This document shows positions 8,485 through 16,955 of a DNA stretch of 22,258 nt, piece after piece. This DNA comes from JABDJZ01 sp047619685. Lineage in GTDB: Bacteria; Bacteroidota; Rhodothermia; Rhodothermales; UBA10348. The stretch covers positions 1-22,258 of the forward strand of contig JBLHLC010000053.1 in NCBI GenBank assembly GCA_047619685.1. Direction: 5' to 3'. Each line of letters opens with the position of its first letter. The stretch's first letter is position 1. Both the position numbers and the translations under genes were made by a program. The notes under the pieces are model-generated. The model was not told the origin of the DNA. It did not search any database and was given only the letters and a program-made list of their open reading frames with translations.

Positions 8485-9915
8485 TCATGCGACCCGCGGC
8501 AGGTTCACGGTAAACCGGCTCCCACGACCCGGCCCTTCGCTCGCAGCGCTCACCGTTCCTCCGAGGGCCTGAACTACGGCCTGGACGATCGACAACCCGA
8601 TCCCGCTCCCGGGCTGGTGCTGAATGAGCCGGTTGTCAGACCGAAAAAACCTATCGAATAGCCGGTCCGCTTCATCGGACTCGAATCCATACCCGCTGTC
8701 GCTCACTTCGAGAGTCGCTCTCTCGGGGCTTCCATGTACGCTGACACCTACCCCGTTTCCGCTCGGTGTGTATTTCAGCGCGTTGTCCAACAAGTTGTCA
8801 ATCACCTTCCCGAAGGCCACAGCATCGCCCATGACGAAAACGTCCGGTTCGGTCGAAAGCCGCAATTCTACGCCGTGGACCTCCGCCCGATCATGGAAAT
8901 GCTCCACGTGTTGTCGGCAGAGTTGAGCCAGATCGATACGCGACACCGGAAGATCGCGCAGGCGCTCCGCTTTCGATAGTTCGCCGAGTGCCCTGACGAT
9001 TCCTTTCATCCGATCCACCTCCTCGAGTGCCGCCGAAATCCCCGACTCCATGGCCTCTGGCGTCCGGACCTGCACCGCCAGTTCGAGTTCGCCGCGCATC
9101 ACGGCCAGCGGCGTCACCAGTTCGTGCGCCGCCGACGACGAGAAACGTCGCTCCCGGAGGAAGGACGCCTCCAGCCGTTCGAGCAGTCGGTTGATCGTAT
9201 CGGCCAGGGCGGAGAGCTCATCCTTGACCCCGAATTCAGCCGGAACCCGGGCACTGAGATCCGAGGCTTCAATTTCGTTTGCCGCCGATGTAATTCGCGA
9301 AACCGGAGCCAGGGCACGGCGCGCGAGCAAGTAGCCACCACCTATTGCGAGAACCAGACTGACCAGGATCGCGAACGAGAAGGTCTGTCTTAGTCGATAC
9401 AAGTCCTGATGAAGCGACCACTCGTACCCGGTGACCTCGAGCCATCCGGCCAACCGATTCTGATAGACGAGCGGCAGGTAGTGCGTGCGAACCGGTTCGC
9501 CCTCCCACTCCCGACTCGCTTGCGATGCACCGGGATGATCCGGGAGCTGAAGCGCCAGCTCCGCATGGTGCTCGAAGTTCGGACTCTGGTACCGAACGAT
9601 TCCGCGGCTGTCAATCAGACGAACATAGGTCCCATATACGCCGTCGGTTTGGTACGCGACGGAACGCAAGCCCTCCAGATGCTCAAATACCGGGTTCCCC
9701 GTCTCGTCAAAGGCGACCAGCGGCATCAGTATCCGATGTTCGTGGTTCAGGTGCTGATCGAAATCGCGGTGCCTGCCGGTGTGGAGGTACGTATAGGATA
9801 TGCCCGCGAAAACGGACAACAGAAGCAACATGGTCGTCCCGTACCCGATGGCCAGCCGGGAGGAGATCGACCATCTGCCAGATCGCGCCGCTTGCAGCCA
9901 CGTGGGGTTCTCCAT
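8485..9915 (-). CDS. cusS: CusS-like copper/silver sensor histidine kinase
   Basis: The protein is 476 residues, the usual length for heavy-metal sensor kinases (about 450-480). Topology is membrane helix 1 at ~23-44, a periplasmic domain of ~135 residues, helix 2 at ~180-198, then HAMP at ~198-250. HisKA carries H264 in SSAAHELVTPL; the residue after HEL is Val, where most relatives have Arg. HATPase_c has NLLDNALKYTP, DSGYGF and GSGIGLSIV. The periplasmic domain is unusually rich in His (HTGRHRDFDQHLNHEH, FEHHAEL), which fits direct metal sensing. The gene starts immediately after the TGA of the regulator gene, so the two are surely one operon and translationally coupled. The cus assignment rests on the adjacent CusCBA pump; the protein alone says only that it is a heavy-metal-type sensor kinase. 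Confidence 0.88.
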   Translation of the reverse strand: MENPTWLQAARSGRWSISSRLAIGYGTTMLLLLSVFAGISYTYLHTGRHRDFDQHLNHEHRILMPLVAFDETGNPVFEHLEGLRSVAYQTDGVYGTYVRLIDSRGIVRYQSPNFEHHAELALQLPDHPGASQASREWEGEPVRTHYLPLVYQNRLAGWLEVTGYEWSLHQDLYRLRQTFSFAILVSLVLAIGGGYLLARRALAPVSRITSAANEIEASDLSARVPAEFGVKDELSALADTINRLLERLEASFLRERRFSSSAAHELVTPLAVMRGELELAVQVRTPEAMESGISAALEEVDRMKGIVRALGELSKAERLRDLPVSRIDLAQLCRQHVEHFHDRAEVHGVELRLSTEPDVFVMGDAVAFGKVIDNLLDNALKYTPSGNGVGVSVHGSPERATLEVSDSGYGFESDEADRLFDRFFRSDNRLIQHQPGSGIGLSIVQAVVQALGGTVSAASEGPGRGSRFTVNLPRVA

Positions 9916-10617
9916 TCAGGCGACCTCCACGACGCGAAGTCGATATCCGACGCCACGAACCGTAACAATTTCGACCCCGGCTGGTGTCCCGGTGCTCGGA
10001 GGACCGTCTTTCAGCTTGTGCCGGAGGCCCGAAAACGTCACATCGATGACGTTGTCCGACACGTAGAGTGCGCTTCCCCAAACGCGCTCGGCCAGCGCGG
10101 TTCGCGAATGGACGGTATCGGGGTGGCGCATCATCACCTCCAGCACGGCGTACTCCTTGGGGCGCAGCAACAAGGGCTCCGATCCGAGCGTCACCTGGCG
10201 ACGATCCGTGTCCATCACCATCGCGCCGAACCGGAGGATCTGATCGTCTTCGATCCGCCGCGGTCTTCGAAGCAGCGCGCGTAGACGGGCATGCAATTCC
10301 TCAAAGGAAAACGGCTTCGCCAGATAGTCGTCGGCACCCGCATCGAGCCCGGCCACCCGATGGTCTACGTCGTCCAGCGCGGTGAGCATCAGGATGGGCG
10401 CCTCGTATCCGGCCGCCCTCAGATTCTCGATGATCACCCGACCGTTGCGGCTTGGTAGACCCCAATCGACAACCAGGGCATCGTGGCTGTTCATTCGGGC
10501 GTGCTCTTCACCCTCTGCACCGTCGACCATCAGGTCTACCGTGTACCCACCTGCTTCGAGGCCACGCTTCAGTAGCGGCCCAAGCCTCTGGTCGTCTTCA
10601 ATTACGAGTATCCACAT
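9916..10617 (-). CDS. cusR: CusR-like OmpR-family response regulator
   Basis: The protein is 233 residues from the ATG at 10617 (MWILVIEDDQRLG). The frame is open to 10641, but the receiver fold begins at this Met. The receiver has acidic E7/D8/D9, phospho-acceptor D51 (DALVVDWGLPSRNG), a TAL switch segment and KPF (K ~101). The winged-helix effector ends with TVRGVGYRL, standard for OmpR/PhoB members. The gene is divergent from cusC with a 195-bp shared intergenic region that contains the CCTTAA/TTAAGG array. I infer that the phosphorylated protein binds there and controls both its own operon and cusCBA, as CusR and CopR do in Proteobacteria. The kinase gene follows with no gap. Confidence 0.9.
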   Translation of the reverse strand: MWILVIEDDQRLGPLLKRGLEAGGYTVDLMVDGAEGEEHARMNSHDALVVDWGLPSRNGRVIIENLRAAGYEAPILMLTALDDVDHRVAGLDAGADDYLAKPFSFEELHARLRALLRRPRRIEDDQILRFGAMVMDTDRRQVTLGSEPLLLRPKEYAVLEVMMRHPDTVHSRTALAERVWGSALYVSDNVIDVTFSGLRHKLKDGPPSTGTPAGVEIVTVRGVGYRLRVVEVA

Positions 10618-10712
10618 GGTAGCCCGCGAGTGCGATGACACGTCCGGCGAACGGATTCGGCCGCAGATATCGGTATAGCGCCCCGCCTCGATCGCGTTCC
10701 GTCGCCTCCGCC

Positions 10713-10755
10713 GACCTTAACGAGAATTAAGGTCTCTTTCAGCGCGTATTAAGGT
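10713..10755 (+). promoter_or_regulatory. Candidate CusR operator in the cusR/cusC intergenic region
   Basis: A perfect inverted repeat (GACCTTAA at 10713-10720, 6-bp spacer, TTAAGGTC at 10727-10734) is followed by a third TTAAGG at 10749-10754. The two direct TTAAGG copies start 22 bp apart, about two helical turns, which suits tandem binding of OmpR-family dimers on one face of the DNA. The array lies 58 bp before the cusC start and ~95 bp before the cusR start. Exactly the same pattern, CCTTAA-N6-TTAAGG-N16-TTAAGG, recurs at 19786-19825. A TTTG at 10761-10764 just downstream could be part of a Bacteroidota-type promoter. Confidence 0.7.
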
Positions 10756-10812
10756 AGGTCTTTGCATCTTCCTATCTGTCATTCGGCATGACCGACCCCA
10801 CGACCAAATCTC

Positions 10813-12117
10813 ATGCGAATCCCTCGTTTAAAACTTCTGCTGGCTTTTGCTGTCTGCGCCGCGACGGCCTCACCACCGGCTGCGGCCCAATCCGTGCCAG
10901 GCGACAGCCTGACGGCCTCGTCCCTTAGCGTCTTACTCGCAGCCGTCCGCAGCAACAACCCCATGCTTCAGGCGGCCCGGGTGAATGCGGCGGCCCTCGG
11001 ACAGCGGGAAGAGCAGGTTTCGACGCTGCCAGACCCCACGATCATGTTCACCTACCAGCCGTTTCCTGTTCTGACGGCTCGTGGCACCCAGCGAACGCAA
11101 TTCCGCGTGGAGCAGGCGATACCCTACCCGGGGAAACTCGGGCTGCGCGGTTCTCTCGCGGCGCTCGCCTCTGATGTCGCTTCGTTCGATGCCGCGACGG
11201 CCGAGGAGGAGCTCGTCGTGGCGACCAAGCAGACCTACTACGACCTGTACCGCGTCGGCCGACAGCAGTCGTTGATACGATCATTCCAGCTGCAGATTGC
11301 CGAATTCGAAGCCGTCGCGACGACGCAGTACACGGTGGGGCAGGGTATGCAGCAGGCGATTCTGAAGGCCCAGCTTGAACGCAACACCCTCGACAACCAG
11401 GCCTTCGTGCTGACCCGGACCCGCCGGACGCTCCTGGAAAGGCTCTCGAGGCTAACCAATCGGCGCGTGACGGATGATTCAGCCGACAGCGCAGCCGTCG
11501 ACCTGCCGCAACCCCCGGCCATGCCCCCGCCCGACCTGCTCGCTCTCGCCCTCGCAACCCGGCCGGAGGCTGGCGCGGTAGGCGCGGCCGGTGACCGGGC
11601 GGACGTGGACATTGCGCTCGCCGAGATGGAATACTATCCGGATTTCGGGGTCAATCTCACCTATTTCGACATCGGGGCGGCCGACGCGCCGCCCACGGCA
11701 AATGGCCAGAATGCCCTCGCCATTGGAGTCGCCGTCCGCGTGCCACTTCAGCGAGGGCGGCTCAAGGCACGCCTTGAGGAAGCCCGTCTCGAGCGCCAGA
11801 AAATCGCGTATCGGCAGGAGGCCATCGAAACAGCGTTTGAGACGGAGATCCTGGACCTCAGCCAACAACTCACAAGCGATCAAGATCAGCTGACGCTTTT
11901 CAAGGACGCACTGATTCCACAGGCGACTACGACCCTCGAAGCAACGCTGAGCGCGTACACCACCGGGCGGACCGATTTTCTCAATCTGCTAGACGCCGAA
12001 CGCATGCTTTTCAATCTCCGCTGGGGCTACGAAGAGGTCTATGCACGCTACCTGAAAACCACCGCTGCACTCGAACGCGCGCTCGGAGTCTCGTGGCTAT
12101 CAGAATTAATCCGCTAA
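10813..12117 (+). CDS. cusC: CusC-like TolC-family outer-membrane channel of metal efflux pump
   Basis: The protein is 434 residues, with a Sec signal peptide ending PAAAQ at residues ~24-26. The mature part is a TolC/OEP fold with two similar halves: long helical stretches with heptad-like Leu/Ala spacing, the first entered via LLAAVRSNNPMLQAARVNAAA and the second around EARLERQKIAYRQEAIETAF, then the characteristic late helix LSAYTTGRTDFLNLLDAERML. It has no lipobox, unlike E. coli CusC. As part of the pump it forms the exit duct across the outer membrane for Cu(I)/Ag(I) handed over by CusB and CusA. It is the first gene of the operon, and its TAA is one base before the cusB ATG, which implies tight coupling. 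Confidence 0.9.
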   Translation: MRIPRLKLLLAFAVCAATASPPAAAQSVPGDSLTASSLSVLLAAVRSNNPMLQAARVNAAALGQREEQVSTLPDPTIMFTYQPFPVLTARGTQRTQFRVEQAIPYPGKLGLRGSLAALASDVASFDAATAEEELVVATKQTYYDLYRVGRQQSLIRSFQLQIAEFEAVATTQYTVGQGMQQAILKAQLERNTLDNQAFVLTRTRRTLLERLSRLTNRRVTDDSADSAAVDLPQPPAMPPPDLLALALATRPEAGAVGAAGDRADVDIALAEMEYYPDFGVNLTYFDIGAADAPPTANGQNALAIGVAVRVPLQRGRLKARLEEARLERQKIAYRQEAIETAFETEILDLSQQLTSDQDQLTLFKDALIPQATTTLEATLSAYTTGRTDFLNLLDAERMLFNLRWGYEEVYARYLKTTAALERALGVSWLSELIR

Positions 12118-12118
12118 C

Positions 12119-13660
12119 ATGAATACCAAGAAGCTCGTTTTTCGAATCGTCGTGCTGGCGGTTCTCCTCGTCGCAGTTGGAGGCACTGGCTACTGGATCG
12201 GACATCGAACGGCCGATTCGGCCGCGGCATCTGGTCCCGCCGAGAGGATCGTCAAATACTGGCAGGCACCCATGGATCCGGCGGAGATCTATGACCAGCC
12301 GGGCAAGTCCAAAATGGGCATGGACCTCGTGCCGGTGTACGAGGATCAGGAAAAGTCCGTAGAAGCTCCTTCAGAGCCAGAAATCCTCTACTGGCAGGCC
12401 CCGATGAACCCGTCCGAGATCTACGATGCCCCTGGTAAATCTGCGATGGGCATGGATCTGGTGCCGGTCTATGATGACGCCTCCAATCTCGGATCAGGCG
12501 GAACGATTTTGATCGACCCTGCGACGGAGCAAAACATGGGTGTTCGGACGGCGCCGGTTAGACGCATGGATCTTTCCCGCGAAATCCGAACCTTCGGTGA
12601 CGTGTCCTACAACGAAGAAGGACTCCACGTCATCAACGCGAAAATCTCGGGCTGGATCGAAAAACTCTTCGTCAACTACGTGGGTGAAACGGTACGCAAG
12701 GGCGAGCCGCTCCTTGAGATCTACTCGCCCGAACTCGTGTCTACGCAGGAGGAATACCTCTTGGCCGTGCGGGGATTGCAGGCGCTGGGCCCTCAGGCTT
12801 CCGAATCCGTGCGCCAGGATGCCGCCCGACTCGTGGACGCCGCCAGTCAGCGCCTGGAGTACTGGGACATCCCTCAGACAACCATTGAGCACCTCAAACG
12901 GACGGGAGAAGCGCAAAAGACCACCCAACTCAACGCACCGGCATCGGGGGTGGTCATCGACCGCATGGTCGTCCCGGGCGCCTATATCAAGCCCGGTATG
13001 GACCTCTTCCGGATCGCCGACCTGAGCACCGTTTGGGTTCACGCGAGTTTCTACGACAACGAGTTACCCTGGATCGCGGTGGGGCAAAGCGTGTCGATGG
13101 AATTGTCCTATCTGCCGGGCAAGACCTATCAGGGCCACATCGATTACATCTATCCGTTCCTGCGCGAAAAGGCTCGAGATGTACACGTCAGGCTGGTCTT
13201 TAACAATTCGGCCGATTTCGATTTAAAGCCGGGCATGTACGCGAATTTGCGACTCGACGGCAAGCCCATCCCGAACGCCGTTGTCATCCCCACCGAGGCG
13301 ATTATCCGTTCTGGCGAGCGATCTGTGGCGTTTGTCTCGCATGGTGGGGGGCGATTTGAGCCCCGTGAAATCCTCACCGGCGAACAAGGCGGTCCCGGCA
13401 ACAATCTGGTTCGGGTGCTGGACGGACTGCTCGAAAACGAGCAAGTTGTGGTATCGGCTCAGTTCATGATCGATAGCGAGAGCCGGCTTCAGGAAGCCAT
13501 CGAGAAAATGCTTGCTGGTCGAAACGCAGCCCCTTCTGGTGAGGCAGGCAAACAGCCGCCCCCAACGGACCACTCCCAGATGGATCACTCCCAGATGGAC
13601 TCCCCCAGCGTTGTGGCGCCCGCCATGCCGGACACCTCGCACTCAGGCCATCGCCCGTGA
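12119..13660 (+). CDS. cusB: CusB-like periplasmic adaptor with two heavy-metal-binding modules
   Basis: The protein is 513 residues, larger than E. coli CusB (about 400). An N-terminal membrane anchor (residues ~7-27) is followed by two 30-residue heavy-metal-binding modules at ~47-76 and ~91-120. Each has the form YWQAPM(D/N)P.EIYD.PGKS.MGMDLVPVY, with Met where other modules have CxxC-type Cys. Then come the membrane-fusion parts: barrel-sandwich/lipoyl halves around GDVSYNEEGLHVINAKISGW and LNAPASGVVIDRMVVPGAYI, the hairpin between them, and beta-barrel and membrane-proximal domains to ~residue 460. The tail is Met/His-rich (DHSQMDHSQMD, MPDTSHSGH), a plausible extra Cu(I)/Ag(I) site. The protein links CusA to CusC and passes metal to the pump. 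cusA follows after 33 bp. Confidence 0.93.
   Translation: MNTKKLVFRIVVLAVLLVAVGGTGYWIGHRTADSAAASGPAERIVKYWQAPMDPAEIYDQPGKSKMGMDLVPVYEDQEKSVEAPSEPEILYWQAPMNPSEIYDAPGKSAMGMDLVPVYDDASNLGSGGTILIDPATEQNMGVRTAPVRRMDLSREIRTFGDVSYNEEGLHVINAKISGWIEKLFVNYVGETVRKGEPLLEIYSPELVSTQEEYLLAVRGLQALGPQASESVRQDAARLVDAASQRLEYWDIPQTTIEHLKRTGEAQKTTQLNAPASGVVIDRMVVPGAYIKPGMDLFRIADLSTVWVHASFYDNELPWIAVGQSVSMELSYLPGKTYQGHIDYIYPFLREKARDVHVRLVFNNSADFDLKPGMYANLRLDGKPIPNAVVIPTEAIIRSGERSVAFVSHGGGRFEPREILTGEQGGPGNNLVRVLDGLLENEQVVVSAQFMIDSESRLQEAIEKMLAGRNAAPSGEAGKQPPPTDHSQMDHSQMDSPSVVAPAMPDTSHSGHRP
12257..12478 (+). repeat. Tandem 90-bp repeats encoding the two metal-binding modules of CusB
   Basis: Copies at 12257-12346 and 12389-12478 are equal in length and clearly related at both DNA and protein level (YWQAPM, EIYD, PGKS, MGMDLVPVY shared). 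They are separated by a 42-bp linker encoding a Gln/Glu/Ser/Pro-rich stretch. Many differences are at third codon positions, so the duplication is old and under protein-level constraint. Confidence 0.85.
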
Positions 13661-13693
13661 TCGCCGGACTGACGCACCTTCGACAGGACTCCC

Positions 13694-16600
13694 ATGCTTG
13701 AACGCATCATCGAGGCATCGATCAAGAACCGACTGCTGGTCATCTTCTTCAGCGTTCTGGTGGCACTCGGCGGGCTATATGCCCTCCTGAATACTCCGAT
13801 CGACGCGATTCCGGATCTGAGTGACGTTCAGGTCATCGTGTTCACCGAATTCCAGGGGCAGGCCCCGCAGGTCGTCGAAGATCAGGTCACGTATCCGTTG
13901 ACCACGGCCATGCTTTCGGTGCCCTTCGCGAAAGTGGTCCGCGGCTATTCCTTCTTCGGATACTCGTTCGTCTACATCATTTTTGAGGACGGCACCGATA
14001 TGTACTGGGCGCGAAGCCGCGTCCTCGAGTATCTCAATTATGTCTCCGGGCGACTGCCAGAGGGGGTAAATCCCTCGCTTGGCCCCGATGCGACGGGCGT
14101 CGGCTGGGCCTACGAGTACGTCCTCGAAAGCAACAACGACCACGACCTGCAGGAGCTGCGCTCTCTCCAGGATTGGTACCTGCGCTACGAGCTGACCAGT
14201 GTCCCCGGCGTTAGCGAGGTCGCCTCGATCGGTGGTTTCGTGAAGCAGTATCAGGTCGAGGTCGACCCCAATAAGCTGAACGCCTACAACATCCCCATTT
14301 CGCGCGTTCGGACGGCTATTCAGCGGAGCAACAACGACGTTGGCGGGCGCATGGTCGAAATGGGCGAGACCGAATTCATGGTCCGCGGCCTGGGCTATTT
14401 CAAGTCGATCGATGACATTCGAAAGGTGCCCGTCGGCGTGGATGCCAATGGAACGCCCATCCTGGTCAGCAACGTCGCGAACGTCCAGATCGGGCCCGAA
14501 CTGCGGCGTGGAATAGCCGAATGGAACGGCGAAGGCGAGATCGTTGGGGGCATCGTCGTAATCCGGTACGGTGCCAATGCGCTTGAGACCATTCACCTCA
14601 TAAAGGAGAAGCTGGCGCAGCTCCAGAAGGGACTTCCCGAGGGCGTGACCATTCGCGCGGCCTACGACAGATCCACCCTGATAGAGCGCGCCATCGAAAA
14701 CCTGAAGGGCAAGCTGCTGGAGGAGAGCATCGTGGTGGCCCTGGTGACGTTCATCTTCCTGATGCATTTCAGGAGTGCGTTTGTGGCCCTCTTCACCCTG
14801 CCCATGGGCATCCTGATGGCCTTCCTGGTGATGTACTTCCAGGGTTTGAGCGCCAACATCATGTCGCTGAGCGGCATTGCCATCGCCATCGGTGCGATGG
14901 TCGATGCTGCGATCGTCATGATCGAGAATATGCACAAGCACCTCGAGCGCGACGCTGGGAAGAAGGACCACTGGCAGATCGTCCTGGACGCTTCCAAGGA
15001 GGTGGGGCCTGCCCTCTTCTATTCCCTGCTCATCATCACGCTCTCGTTCCTGCCGGTTTTCACCCTTCAGGCACAGGAAGGCAGGCTGTTTCAGCCGCTG
15101 GCCTTTACGAAGACCTACGCAATGGCGGCGTCCGCACTGCTGGCGCTTACGCTCGTTCCGGTCCTGATGGGGTACTTCATCCGCGGGAAGATCATGCCCG
15201 AGAAGAAGAACCCGATCAACCGGTTTCTCATCTGGGTCTACCATCCAATCATCCGGTTCGTCCTTCGTTTTCGCTGGTCCACGATTGTGGTCGCCACCCT
15301 CGTCCTGGCCGCCACCATCTACCCGCTCCAGCGACTGGGATCGGAGTTCATGCCTCCACTCAACGAGGGGGACCTGCTCTACATGCCCACAACGGACCCC
15401 GGACTGAGTATCACCAAGGCCAGAGAACTACTCCAGCAGACCGACAAGATCATCAAGCAATTCCCGGAAGTGGAGTCCGTATTCGGGAAGGTGGGGCGCG
15501 CAGAAACCGCCACGGATCCGGCACCGCTGTCCATGATCGAATCCACCATCCAGCTCAAGCCCGAGTCTGAATGGCGGCCAGGTATGACCCAGGACAAGCT
15601 GGTGGAAGAGATGGACGCGGCCATCCAGTTTGCCGGGTTGACCAATGCCTGGACCATGCCGATCAAGACCCGCATTGACATGCTCTCCACCGGCATCAAG
15701 ACCCCGGTCGGCATCAAACTCATGGGGCCCGACCTCCAGGTACTCTCGGATCTCGCTCAGGAGGTTGCGGGCGTCGTTCGAACGGTGGACGGCACGCTCT
15801 CTGCCTTCCCCGACAAATCGGTGGGTGGACACTTCCTGGACTACCATATCAAGCGCGAGGAGGCCTCACGGTATGGGTTGACCGTCGGCGATATTCAGGA
15901 TGTCATCATGTCCGCAATCGGCGGAATGAACGTCACGCACACCGTCGAGGGACTCGCCCGGTATCCGGTAAACGTTCGGTACAGCCGTGAGCTGCGCGAT
16001 AATATGCCCGCCTTGCAGCGCGTGCTCATTCCTACGCCGACCGGGGCCCAGATCCCGCTCAGTTTCGTGGCCGATTTTGAACTGGTCCAGGGGCCACCCG
16101 TGATCAAGAGCGAAAACTCTCGGCGCTCGGCATGGATCTACGTCGATCTCCGGGGAATTGATGTCGGCACGTACGTCGCCAACGCCCGCGCGGAAGTCGA
16201 GGCCAGAATCAACCTGCCCGAAGGATACAGCCTGGTCTGGAGCGGGCAGTACGAGTACATGGAACGGGCTCGTCAGCGGCTCCAGATCGTTATCCCGATT
16301 ACGCTGGTCATCATCTTCCTGCTCCTGTACTTCAACTTCGGCAACGCCACCGAGAGCATGATTGTTATGCTCACGCTGCCCTTCTCCCTGGTCGGAGGTA
16401 TCTGGCTGTTGTTCCTACTGGGATACAATTTGAGCGTAGCCGTTGGCGTTGGGTTCATTGCGCTGGCAGGCGTCGCCACCGAGACTGGCGTGATCATGCT
16501 GATCTACCTGGACCATGCGTACAAGGACCGCGTGCTCGCCGGGAAAATGAACACCCTGGCCGATCTCTATGCCGCCGTGATGCATGGCGCCGTCGAGCGA

Positions 16601-16834
16601 GTGCGACCAAAAATGATGACTGTCGTGGCCATCATGGCCGGCCTCTTGCCCATCATGTGGGGGCACGGCACCGGGTCCGAGGTCATGCGACGCATCGCAG
16701 CGCCCATGATCGGCGGAATGGTTTCGTCCACCATCCTCACACTGGTGGTCCTTCCGGTGATCTACTATATGTGGAAAATGAGGGGGTTGAATACGGACGA
16801 GGTCCTGACAGACAGCGGATCGACCGCGGGGTGA
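13694..16834 (+). CDS. cusA: CusA-type heavy-metal efflux RND transporter
   Basis: The protein is 1046 residues, essentially the length of E. coli CusA (1047). It is the proton-driven inner-membrane pump that moves Cu(I)/Ag(I) from periplasm or cytoplasm into the CusBC duct. Membrane helix 1 spans residues ~12-30; a periplasmic porter domain follows (LQDWYLRYELTSVPGVSEVA); helices 2-6 lie at ~340-500, including the signature IAIGAMVDAAIVMIENMHKH. This is the Cus (monovalent cation) form of helix 4 rather than the CzcA form DGAVVMVEN. A second porter region and helices 7-12 follow, with LSVAVGVGFIALAGVATETG. The region around 15600-15700 is Met-rich (WTMPIKTRIDMLSTG), as expected for the Met relay. 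No frameshifts were seen. It is the last gene of the operon; no T-rich terminator is obvious. Confidence 0.95.
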   Translation: MLERIIEASIKNRLLVIFFSVLVALGGLYALLNTPIDAIPDLSDVQVIVFTEFQGQAPQVVEDQVTYPLTTAMLSVPFAKVVRGYSFFGYSFVYIIFEDGTDMYWARSRVLEYLNYVSGRLPEGVNPSLGPDATGVGWAYEYVLESNNDHDLQELRSLQDWYLRYELTSVPGVSEVASIGGFVKQYQVEVDPNKLNAYNIPISRVRTAIQRSNNDVGGRMVEMGETEFMVRGLGYFKSIDDIRKVPVGVDANGTPILVSNVANVQIGPELRRGIAEWNGEGEIVGGIVVIRYGANALETIHLIKEKLAQLQKGLPEGVTIRAAYDRSTLIERAIENLKGKLLEESIVVALVTFIFLMHFRSAFVALFTLPMGILMAFLVMYFQGLSANIMSLSGIAIAIGAMVDAAIVMIENMHKHLERDAGKKDHWQIVLDASKEVGPALFYSLLIITLSFLPVFTLQAQEGRLFQPLAFTKTYAMAASALLALTLVPVLMGYFIRGKIMPEKKNPINRFLIWVYHPIIRFVLRFRWSTIVVATLVLAATIYPLQRLGSEFMPPLNEGDLLYMPTTDPGLSITKARELLQQTDKIIKQFPEVESVFGKVGRAETATDPAPLSMIESTIQLKPESEWRPGMTQDKLVEEMDAAIQFAGLTNAWTMPIKTRIDMLSTGIKTPVGIKLMGPDLQVLSDLAQEVAGVVRTVDGTLSAFPDKSVGGHFLDYHIKREEASRYGLTVGDIQDVIMSAIGGMNVTHTVEGLARYPVNVRYSRELRDNMPALQRVLIPTPTGAQIPLSFVADFELVQGPPVIKSENSRRSAWIYVDLRGIDVGTYVANARAEVEARINLPEGYSLVWSGQYEYMERARQRLQIVIPITLVIIFLLLYFNFGNATESMIVMLTLPFSLVGGIWLLFLLGYNLSVAVGVGFIALAGVATETGVIMLIYLDHAYKDRVLAGKMNTLADLYAAVMHGAVERVRPKMMTVVAIMAGLLPIMWGHGTGSEVMRRIAAPMIGGMVSSTILTLVVLPVIYYMWKMRGLNTDEVLTDSGSTAG

Positions 16835-16841
16835 CCTCGAG

Positions 16842-16955
16842 CTAACGCAACAGCGTCATCGTTCTAGCCAGAGACGCGCCTCCCGCCTGCAACCGGTAGA
16901 TGTAGACCCCGGAGGCCAGGCCGCTAGCATCCATGGCCACCTCGTGGCGGCCGCA
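16842..16955 (-). pseudogene. Orphan C-terminal fragment of a T9SS-secreted protein
   Basis: Reading the minus strand from about 16955 to the TAG at 16842-16844 gives GRHEVAMDASGLASG, then VYIYRLQAGGASLARTMTLLR and stop. This is a textbook end of a T9SS type-A sorting domain (strand, GLASGVYIYRL, positively charged last residues). Upstream of about 16955 the frame stays open briefly but loses any resemblance to the domain, and no start or body of the secreted protein is present. The first ATPase gene begins on the opposite strand at this point (16944). The rest of the secreted protein has therefore been lost or displaced, probably by the rearrangement that brought in the ATPase. Confidence 0.7.

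Noticed and set aside
13775..15244. Long open frame (489 codons) on the minus strand inside cusA
   Set aside because: It is the antisense shadow of a high-GC transporter gene: its composition is low-complexity His/Asp/Gly/Arg and it matches no fold, while cusA is intact on the plus strand.
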